Positions 40,673 to 50,029 of a stretch of 64,000 nt of DNA are shown in pieces. Position 1 is the stretch's first letter. Each line of letters opens with the position of its first letter. Made by a program: the position numbers and the translations under genes. This stretch comes from Poecilobothrus nobilitatus (taxonomy: Eukaryota > Arthropoda > Insecta > Diptera > Dolichopodidae). The DNA is taken from the NCBI GenBank assembly GCA_947095535.1, contig OX352773.1, forward strand, positions 266,902,515 to 266,966,514. The letters are read 5' to 3'. A model generated the notes under the pieces. That model had not been told where the DNA came from and did not search any database. It worked only from the letters and a program-made list of their open reading frames with translations.

Positions 40673-41644
40673 TATGTACATAGTTAAAAAAATAACTAAA
40701 AATTCCAGTTGCTAGTAATAAAATTTATAAAATTTTCTTCAATCTGAGCTAGTTAAAGAAACAGAGAATTTATCTCTATTAGAAGCAAATATTCTGTTAT
40801 TATCATAACGGTTAAATTTTTATACGTTTATCTTCAAATGATATCACTCACGTGAAATTGTTATTCCAGTGTATTTAAAAAGCTTTTACGTGGAAAGTTG
40901 AAAATTTATTTTCCTGAAAAATTTCTTTAAGTTTATTTTTCAAAATTAATTTTTATCAAGAATTTCATATAATACATATTTAAATAAAAAACTCATATAT
41001 CATTTTTTATAAAAGAGAAAATCATAAAAAAGAAAAAAAAAATTTTAATAAAAAGCATTTTCATTATATTGGGAAGGAGTTGGGAGCTTATACTTGTATA
41101 TAAATAAAATTGTTGGAAGATAAAATATATTTTGTACTGAATATTTTGAGAAGTTTTCATAATTTGTAAATAAGCTTATAAGGATTTTTTGTAGTAAAGG
41201 AAATTTCTTTTTCTTTTTTATATGCTTTTGTTTATAATTTTATGTATGTACAGAAAGAAATGATGTCGTCTTTCTTAATCCTTAAAGATTTTAAAGATTT
41301 AATTTCCTCATTTGTTAAAAGCATCACCATTTAAAAAGTTTAAATAACATATTAGGGATTAAATTTTTTTTTTTTTTTTGTGAAATTCAAAGTGTCTTAA
41401 ATACTTTAATGTTTGGTTGTTAATGGGGAAAATGTGGTAAAAAAGTTTTGCCTTAAATAATTTACAAAAACAAATAAAAGGCAAAAATATAAAAGAAAAA
41501 AGAAAAAAGAAAACGAATTAAATTTTTAAGTGTGATAACACTCAAGAGATATTTTCCAAATAATTATGATAAAAATTGTTATAATAATAATTAAGTTTTT
41601 GATATGATTACTAAAAGACATTTAATGAAACTATTATAACAATT

Positions 41645-42110
41645 TTTTGCACCTTTTTTAAAAAAATGATGTTCAAAACAAAAATCCGTTCGTCTATTTA
41701 CAAAACTCATTGTAATCCCACTCAAATGTAATCTCACTTATTACAGAGCTAACGCTCTTCAAAATTTTGAAAAAGTCCTCTTTAGGTTCTGCTTCATATT
41801 ATGTTTTTGTTCTATAATATAAAAAAATTTTGCAAGTTTTTAATCTCCTTCTCACACGCTTTTAGTTGAAATGTTTTAATTTTGAGAAAGAATGAACTTT
41901 AAGAATTCCTATAAGTTAGGTTAGAAAAATGGTTTTGTTGAAGAGCTATTACAAAATTTATTACAGTTTATAAATTGAAAATATGCAATTTTAAGCCACC
42001 TATTACGTAACATGTGTACAATTTTTACATATAAAATTTTTATTATAATTGGAAAATCTGCGCCTTTAATAACCTATGGTTTTACATTCTGCTGTGTAAA
42101 GCATGAATTT
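41645..42110 (-). repeat. Dispersed repeat family X, minus-strand copy 5
   Basis: The right edge (ggttttacattctgctgtgt, about 42078-42097) is the reverse complement of the family X start. At the left edge, atccgttcgtctatttacaaaactc (41684 on) is the reverse complement of its conserved 3' block. The centre is shortened and diverged. Confidence 0.55.
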
Positions 42111-43056
42111 CTAAATTATAGTTTAAGTAATTTAATATATCAGTACATAAGTAAGTTCTGCTAAAGATACTTTTTGGACTTCTTTCGTTTATGGTTAAAG
42201 AACACTAATATTGTGGATTCAGTCATATGAGTTGATCATAATTTAATTATTTTTGTTGGTAACGTGCAAACATACGTGTTATATTTGAAAAAAATTTTAA
42301 ATGTTTTCTTTTCTATTACTTATATTATGCATTTCCCTTTAATTTGAAATCTTCGTCTAATAGTTCCAGAGCTATTATATAATTATCTTTGCATTAATCG
42401 TTAGTTTGTTGATCTAATTTTTTGATTTCGACGCGATATGATCTGAGCTAAGAATGTAAAAATCACATTTATTGTATTAAGACGATATCTTGGAGTTTTT
42501 TGAAGACTATCAGATGTATTTTTATTTCTCATTATTTTTGTTTTAAATGTGGATTAAAAGAGAATATGTTTTGCTTTAAAAAAATAAAAAAAAAATTATT
42601 ATTTGATTAAAAAAAACTTCACTCTTTTACCTGTATTGATCCAAATAATATGCGTTTAATTAGGTCAAAATTTTTCATTAAATATTTTTATGCAACATAT
42701 TTATTGCATGTTATTTTAATATGCATCAGTAAATTTTTTCTTTGATTCTTGATTCACTAATACTTTCAGTGTAATTGTCAATCATCTATTGGCAAGCCAT
42801 ATTGCATTTTTTATATTAAAAAAAAAACAATTAAGTAATTACATTTATTTAAGGGCTTCCATTGACACGGGTCAATTTCCGTCACACTAAACTACGTTAT
42901 ACTGTATAAAACATTTAAAAATGCACTGTTGCATTTATTACGGTTGGTTCTAGATCCGATCTATATGTTGTTAGAAATTATCTGAATCATTGAACTATGA
43001 CAAATTTATTAAAAAAAATTTTGTTTAGAATGAAAAATTTCAATTTAGAATCATTT

Positions 43057-43062
43057 TATATA
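43057..43062 (+). promoter_or_regulatory. Possible TATA box of the SOD-like gene
   Basis: TATATA lies 54 bp before the ATG of the SOD-like gene. In DNA this rich in A/T the motif is weak evidence, and no initiator or downstream element supports it. Confidence 0.25.
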
Positions 43063-43115
43063 CTGACTTTGTACGGTAAACTTATTTTTAATAAAAAAAA
43101 AAAAGTGAATTGAAA

Positions 43116-43923
43116 ATGAGATATTTAATATTTTATATATTTGAAATTTTTCTTTTAATTTTAAATATTAAACTTTTATTGAGTGATCAAATTTTAAATA
43201 ATTTTGAAAATTTAAATATGGAAAATAATATTGAAATAATGAATAAATTTATATATAAAAGATCAATTGGACCATTCGCATCAAATCTTTTTAATAAAGT
43301 AAATTTTTGATTTTCGAAATAAATATGTATATGTATGTATATATAATAATTTTTTTTTTTTTTAGCCTGAACCTGTTTGGAAAGCAACATCAATTCTTCA
43401 ATTAGATAGTCAAATTGAAGGTGGACCAATGGGTGTTATTGATTTTAAACCAATTGGACCATATCATTTTATACGAATCACAATAAATGGTAGTGGATTT
43501 CCAGCTGGTAAACATGCAGTACATATACACATTTTTGGAGATGTAACCGAAAGTTGTAAAAGAACTGGACCGCATATGTTAAATAATTTTGTAAATATAT
43601 CTGACTTTTATAAATATATGTACATATATATATATATATAAATTTTATATAAAATTTTTTTTTTTTTGTTTAATTTAAAGATTGGAAATGTTGAAGCAAG
43701 GGATGATGGTGTTATTTCATCAACATTTGCAAGTTCTTTTGTTAATATATTCGGAGTATATGGTATTTTGGGACGTTCAGTTGTAATACATGAAAAACCA
43801 ATTGAAATAAATCGAACTATTTTATCATATTTTATATCACCTTCAACACAAAATGAAGAAAAAGAAGTAGGTGAAGCATTAGCATGTGGTAGCATAATAT
43901 TTACAAATAATTTAATTTTGTAA
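43116..43923 (+). CDS. Secreted Cu/Zn superoxide dismutase-like protein, zinc loop missing
   Basis: Three exons (43116-43298, 43366-43590, 43681-43923) join in phase 0 across two GT-AG introns of 67 and 90 bp and give 216 residues. I chose the ATG at 43116. It opens a hydrophobic signal peptide (about residues 1-25), so the product is probably secreted. Residues from about 65 on match the Cu/Zn SOD fold. The AVHIHIFGD motif gives copper ligands H114 and H116. GPH gives H131 (bridging His63 of human SOD1). VVIHEK gives H173 (His120). C125 and C205 match the disulfide pair. Between GPH and GNV there are only 6 residues, against 21 in SOD1, so the segment with zinc ligands His71, His80 and Asp83 is absent. 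The catalytic Arg143 position is alanine (A202 in EALACG). Family knowledge: SODs convert superoxide to oxygen and peroxide, and copper-only SODs without zinc exist in fungi and oomycetes. Whether this protein is active is open: it could be copper-only or a non-enzymatic relative. Confidence 0.9.
43299..43365 (+). other. Intron 1 of the SOD-like gene
   Basis: The 67-bp intron begins gtaaatttttga and ends in a long T run followed by ag. It separates the poorly conserved N-terminal exon from the SOD domain. An in-frame TGA in the intron means that splicing is needed to join them. Confidence 0.85.
43591..43680 (+). other. Intron 2 of the SOD-like gene
   Basis: The 90-bp intron (gtaaatatat ... 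taatttaaag) has a TA repeat and a polypyrimidine tract. It falls exactly where the zinc-binding segment of ordinary Cu/Zn SOD would be encoded. I looked for an extra exon inside it and found none: the sequence is low-complexity A/T. Confidence 0.85.
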
Positions 43924-44049
43924 CTAAAATATAATTATTAAGATTCATTTTAAATGTTTTTAAAAACAATAAGTTTTAAATAGATTTTTTTTTTTTAATT
44001 TCTAAAATAATATAAAAGAGTTTGTTTTTACAAAATTATAGAATTTCAA

Positions 44050-44055
44050 AATAAA
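44050..44055 (+). terminator. Candidate polyadenylation signal of the SOD-like gene
   Basis: AATAAA lies 127 bp after the stop codon, a normal distance for a short 3' UTR. The motif is frequent by chance in this sequence. Confidence 0.35.
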
Positions 44056-44612
44056 TTATAAAGTCAATGAACTTAGGTATACTGCAATGTGGAAAAATAA
44101 ATGTTATGGTTGTCCTATATAAATAGTTTAAGAAACGTAACATTTAACATTTTTTTAAGAAGATTTGATAAATATTTTGATCGAATGATTTCGATTTAGT
44201 TGAATAACCCAAACTCTATCTATTTTGTAATTTAATTTTCCATTTTATAGTACAAAAACAAATTTTAATTGGATTTCGGGCAATTTTAAATTTTAATGTG
44301 TGAAAAAACTAGAGTTTTTTTTTGCCCCTCTTTGCGGTCCGTAATGGATTATATTAAGTAAAATTTGAAATTGGCAAAAATTTTAAATTATTTACATAAC
44401 AAATTAAAATAAAATGCTTAAAGTCAAACCCAATTTTTATACTATACAATTATATCAATTACTAAATGGCAAAATTAATATGTTGATTGAGATCAAAACC
44501 TCTTCGGCTAAAGTAAATATACTTCTCCTCTAACAATTTTCATTTAGATCTAATACATATTTCTTGAAAAATTTTTGATACAATTGAATTCGCCTTTGAA
44601 ACAGGTAAGTAA

Positions 44613-45413
44613 GATACCGTATCATAGTCTCAAAAGTCTTTCTTTACAACAAAAAATTTTGATGGGTTTATAATCTACCAAAATGTATATAAAGTTGTGG
44701 TACTTTGACCCAGTAAAAATGAGTCATAATGCCATAAAATATTGGCGCATCACACCATAATTTTCCAAGGAAATGTGCAATGAAAATAGATAATAAATAG
44801 AAAATACTTAGCTATTACAAAAATAAATAATTGTATAGTTAAAAACGGGCTTATAAAGCTATAAAAATTAATCCTAGCGTGGTTCATTGAATAAATTCCC
44901 ACTAGCATAATAATAATATAATAAATTAATCGGACCCCTTTTAAAACTACCAAATAAACCTTATTACAAAATTTTTTGAATTCAAACCAGTAGACTTTCA
45001 TTCTCTTTCTTCGTAGGCCCAATTACCTTTATATTGTTTTTATTTTGGACAAAGTTCCTTATCCTGTTTTGCTATTATTTAACATTTAAGAACTTAAGGA
45101 ATGATGTTTAAAAAGGTTTTTAATTTATTTAGATAGTCTAGGTTATAGGATAGGTTACAATCAAATCAAAATCATTTATGGTATTATGTCACAGTATTCG
45201 ATCAAACACAACACCATACCAAAACTATGGTGTTAAAAGCCTTTTTATGTGAGTTATAAAGCGATAAATATTAAATATTTTCTAGAATAGTGTCTCCAGC
45301 AATTTATGGTTTTTTGTGCTAAATATTTATAATATGGTGTTATAACCCATCATTGTGGAACATAACCCCCATTATGGATTTATGATCTGTTTATGGACTA
45401 TGATACGGCACCA
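44613..45413. mobile_element. Non-autonomous element with short inverted repeats, hAT-like
   Basis: ccgtatcatagtc near the left end (44617-44629) is repeated inverted at the right end (gactatgatacgg, 45396-45408). Outside lie gtaagtaa (44605-44612) and gtaagtag (45414-45421), an 8-bp duplication with one mismatch, as expected for hAT transposons. Inside, the octamer atggtgtt and its complement recur, including a hairpin aacaccata/tatggtgtt at about 45209-45233. There is no transposase, so it would have been moved in trans. The 90-codon minus-strand open frame here is not a gene. Confidence 0.65.
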
Positions 45414-46149
45414 GTAAGTAGATAAGTAAATTTTCATTTGATTTCATTCAAAAAAAATTTGGAAAACATTATTTCTTGATTGATTACTTATTGTTAAGAA
45501 GCACTTTCCGTAATACGTTGCCTTTTCTATCTGAACAATGTTTCGAAAACATAAAACTTAGTTTAAGCTCAAATCACACTTTTTCAAAATGGTGCAATTT
45601 TTGTTTGAAAACACGTGCAGTTCAAGTGCAGTTTTTGTTTGAAAAAGTGTAATTCAAGTTTGACCTTAGTTTTATGCATTCGACTCAATGTGTTAAATTT
45701 CGTAATTAAATTTAAAATTCAAAAAATTTCGATGACCATTAAGATAAAAGTATTTGTGCAATCCAATCAGTAATAATTAAAAATGATTTAAATTTTTTTA
45801 TTGTAAACTGATTTTTATTTCATTAGAATTAATTCGTTTTTTTTTTATTATATTTTTAAAATCTAATGATGTATATATTACCAATTAAATTTTAGATAAT
45901 GTTTGTTATTTTGATTATTTTATTTGTAATAAAACTTTAATAATTATAAATTTATTTATTTAAAAAAAATAATACTAAAATAATATTATAGCATTTATTT
46001 TGATTTAGAAATCTTATCTATTAGACTTAATAATGAAAAGTTTCGTAACTATACCTATATGAAATCTAATACTAATTTTTTTTAACTTGTAATTATAGAA
46101 ATGAAAATCAAAAGCCCACTATCATAGTTTTTAGCACATATTTTAAAGA

Positions 46150-47040
46150 ATTTACTTATTAGCTTTACTCTGTCAGTCCGTTGTCGTGTTTATAACATTT
46201 CCAAAAGATTTGAAATGAAGAAATATAATTTTAAAAATAAACCCTACTAAAAAGTTGTAAAACAATCTTTTTATGTACACCCATTCGTTGCAGAACCATA
46301 GCTTTTCAGAACTGAAAAAGAAACATACATTAAAAATGGTTGTAACTTAAGATCTAAAATAAATTTTTTTAAATATGATAACGCTAAACAACAGGAAATT
46401 TCTTAAGTTGTATATACTTATATATTTACCGTTGTATGTGAATATTTTTAAGATTCATAATTTTTTTTTGTTTCCACCTGCACCCTTGTGTGGTTTATAA
46501 AATTTGTTAATTTTAGTCACTCGAAAGTTGAAACCAGGCTATCAGTGAACATTTTTCAGAATTAAAATTGAAAAGTTGAAGCTCAAATATTTTATTTTTA
46601 CATAAAGGGTTCATATGAATTGTGCACCGCATAAGAGTCCTATCTGTTCTAGGCAAAGACGTATAAATTAATGATTAATATATTCTGCACTACTTATCGT
46701 ATCTTTTTATGTAAGTTTCGCTTAAATTGTAGAAAATGTCATTTAATTATTCACAATTTGCTTTATAGAAAAAATTCTAAGTCTAATCACAAATTCTCAT
46801 GCAAAAGAACTCACACGTATACAATACGCTGTAAACACCGAGGGAGTGTGGATTATTCCCACTTACGACATTTACAGCCACGCCTGAACAGGAAAGGCTG
46901 TGTAATTTGATGTCCACATTTATGTGGCAGAGAAATACATTAAAAAAAAAAAGAACTCACAATTGTAGAATATTTTTGTTGTTTTTTTTAAAATGTGCAA
47001 CTTTAAAAACCTTCGATTTTACATACTGCCTTGATTTTTT
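46150..47040 (-). repeat. Dispersed repeat family X, minus-strand copy 6
   Basis: The right edge (gattttacatactgccttga, about 47019-47038) is the reverse complement of the family X start, followed inward by the complement of ggtttttaaa and gtgcacatttt. The left part contains ctgtcagtccgttgtcgtgt (46168-46187), resembling the complement of the 3' block. The copy is diverged and carries a SINE 3 insertion, so its left border is approximate. Confidence 0.45.
46816..46948 (+). repeat. tRNA-derived SINE, family 3, 5'-truncated copy with TSD
   Basis: The body reads cgtatacaatacgctgtaaa, gagggagtgtggattattcc, cagccacgcctgaacaggaa, ccacatttatgtggcaga and an A tail. It is flanked by a perfect 13-bp duplication, aaaagaactcaca (46803-46815 and 46949-46961). 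Compared with the copies at 57.1 and 63.2 kb it lacks the box A part of the head, so it is 5'-truncated. The cacatttatgtgg segment forms a small hairpin near the 3' end. Confidence 0.88.
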
Positions 47041-48939
47041 ATCGTTATCACTTTAGAGTTTCTTTTTTTTTATGTGTTTATTAGTAATCAGGGATAGTAA
47101 TAGAAACATGTTTAAGTAATAATCATTTTTGTTAACTTATCAGATAATATAATAAGTGTCCAATCTAAAAATAGATCATGGTTATAATATAATATTAAAT
47201 GTTAAAGTATATCTAAAGTTTAATTATGAAACCTTTACTTTGCATTTCGAATTTTTAGATACTATTTTTAATATTCAAAATAACTATAATTAGAAATATC
47301 TTATACCAGAATGTTTTTTTTTTTTTTATTTATCTCTTATCAAAAAATTATCAGTTAAATTATCGCTAGTTAAATCAGTGCCAATTGTGTTATAGAATTA
47401 ACAAATTATGATCTGATATAATAATAAAACCATAATGACTATATAAAAATCTTCAAAATTTATAATCAAAATATTTAAAAGTTTCTTTTATGTACATAAT
47501 ACATACATGTAAAAAAAATTAGTAAGTTTAATAAAATAAATCAAGAGTTTATTATTTTAATAACTTAATATCTGATTCCGATGTTACAGTTATAAGATAG
47601 AAATTGATTTTGCCAAACCTTTCTTATTTTTAGAAATTGTATTAATTCTGATAAAGCCTTACAGCTGAGGACTTCTAATTGAGTTGCCCAACTAGTTAAA
47701 AAACGCGCTGTTTATCTTCTTCCAATTCTACTAATTCTACTAAATTCTATTTTTTCTTACTAATTTTGTAAAGGTTAGGCTGACAAACTTATCTGCACCA
47801 CCACAGGTATATGTTAAAACAAGAGGGAAAGTATGATAAAAAAAAGGGGGGATATTATGGAAAATTGATACAAGGAACGTACTTGAATATTTTCGAAATA
47901 TATCATTCTTATTAGAATTGATCTGCATGGCATTCTGGATTTGGAATTCAATTTCTATACATGAGACAGTATGGGTCTTTAGGTCTTTTGACTTTCAGAA
48001 TTACTTATAATGTAATCGTATATATTTCGTTATAATTATATATTAGATCTATTATGTATACTGATTTGTATACTTATTGTTTATTTATATCTGTGATTTA
48101 TAAGGTATAAATGTAAATTGTTTGTTTAAATTTTAGTGTTTGTATTGTATATTTGCTTGTATTCTTTTCTATTATTGATTTATATAAAGTTTATTAGCCA
48201 ATAATTAGAATTAAATGACGAACGGTAGCTGAATCTCGTGATAAACAGTTTGATAAATCTATTTTAAATGCAGGATTTGTAATAAGTGGGTACAATTTTG
48301 TTTAGTTTGTAAATTTCCACTTCAATTTCTTAAACTTCAGATTATTCTTTTCTAAGTTATTTAAAATTATTTATGCAATTTTAGTTTAATTTAGAGGCTG
48401 ATTTTGTTATAAAGAAACACTAATAATCAAAAATTAATTGAAAATTTAAATTAAATAAAATATATATTGAAACCGTGATATTATAAACGTTACTTTATTC
48501 ATATGTATTAAAAAAATTTGTGTTTCAAGTAATTTTTAATCACTATCAATCAAAATATTGATTATTTTAATTATCACTGAAAATTTTTAAAATCTGTTGT
48601 CCACAGTGTAAACACTGTTTTTTTTTTAATAATATCTTATCAAAATTTAATTAAAAATTTTATGATAAGAATTTGTATTTGTAAATTTTTTTTTTTGTAT
48701 AATTTTAAATATTTATGAATACTAATATTATTAAATGTATAAGAATTGAATTCTTTAGAACAGCTCAGCTTATTTCTCTTTTTGTTTTACAATTTAATAA
48801 ATAAAAAAAAAAAGAGATGGAATTAAAATTTGCAATTATTAGAAAGAATCTTTTAAGAATGTTTTCCTGAAAATATTACATCTAAAAAATACAACTTGTT
48901 ATACCACCTTTACATTGTAATTGTCAAAATGTATGGTTG

Positions 48940-49960
48940 TTGTTGTTCGGTAGAGAGGATAGACAAATATTCTATTCATTTAGCTTAATATTTAGAATTA
49001 TTCTCTAGTTTAAGAGCTAATGACCGTGGTATTTGTTAACACCTTGGAATATATATTACGAATTGCCATTCTAGCCCTTCTTATCCACTTTTACACACAT
49101 CTCAGAGTCTAAGACTTAGAGTTCATTTTTCTTTTAAAACTCCCTGAGTTTGATTGTTGCTTAATTAGGTTACAAAATGTTAATCTCAGAAAAATATTAT
49201 AGTTCATGCAATCAAATTGCTTATTGTGATATTTGTTTAATAACTTCGTTTAATATATGGTAATATCCAAGCTTTCTGTTCCAAAGACAACACTGAAAAG
49301 TATACAGATGATTTAATAAATAAGATTTTTAGATTTAATTTGTTATTTAAGAGGTATAAATGATACTGCTACCTTTTGATGTAGATCTATTGTGCACCCC
49401 CTGTTATTACCTGTTGTTGATTTTGTCTCCACTTTCAATATTTCTGTCAGCCCTACTCCTGACAGAAATATAAGAAAGTAAAGATTTGTATAGGGTTTAT
49501 TACTGGCAGTTCATCTTCGGTAAAGTGATATGCTCCCAGGTGCATATATCTTGCTCGGAATAAACCTCTGCAGGTTTTCAGCATGTGAAACTGAAGTTTC
49601 TTCTTCTTTATCGAATCTGCATGTACCGTAATATTCTAAATTTCTATTCTAACTTTCTTTAAGTGTATCTTTAACCGACAGTGTCCCGACAGAAATTCTG
49701 TTAAAATTCTTAGTTTATTTTTACTGAATCCTATGATTTTACCATATCTTTTGCCGTTATAGCTTCTCAAAAGTTCCTTATATTGTCTGAGTCCGAATTT
49801 TTTATTCCATAATTTGCTCCTACAGTTTTCCTCTTTCGTTTTTAGTGCTTCTCTTATTTTGTGTTTTCCTATGCCATAAAAATGTTCGGAACCTGTAAAG
49901 GGAATTATAGCTCCTTCTTTTGTCGAAGTTGATCCGCTTCTTCATTTCCCTAATATTCAG
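48940..49960 (-). pseudogene. Decayed LINE: RNase H/C-terminal region and 3' UTR
   Basis: Read on the minus strand and allowing for stops and frameshifts, 49440-49945 gives EEADQLRQKKEL, then PFTGSEHFYGIGKHKIREAL, KLWNKKFGLRQYKELLRSY, SKNKLRILTEFLSGHCRLK and YMHLGAYHFTEDELPVINP. This order (ADxL.R..S, PFTGPEPF-type step, GLRQAKELL, SKNKLR.LTG.LTGHC.L, then a zinc-knuckle-like stretch and LGA..L) is typical of the RNase H and C-terminal region of insect non-LTR retrotransposons. It is followed by gggggtgcacaatagatcta and a 3' region ending in (AAC)n near 48940. No continuous frame survives. It is unrelated to the nested LINE at 24-26 kb, which lacks RNase H in what remains. Confidence 0.7.
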
Positions 49961-50020
49961 TTCTAAGAGACTCTTTCTCATTCCCTTGCTCAGTTCTAAG
50001 AGACTCTTCAGTTCAGGTAT
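49958..50020. repeat. Short tandem duplication, 33-bp period
   Basis: cagttctaagagactctt starts at 49958 and again at 49991, followed by a partial third cttcagttcagg. It lies at the truncated 5' edge of the decayed LINE and may be part of that element or of its insertion site. Confidence 0.6.
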
Positions 50021-50029
50021 AGAATTAAA

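Noticed and set aside
46671..46910. 79-codon open frame as a gene
   Set aside because: It runs across the junction between family X and a SINE 3 insertion, so it is a chance frame.
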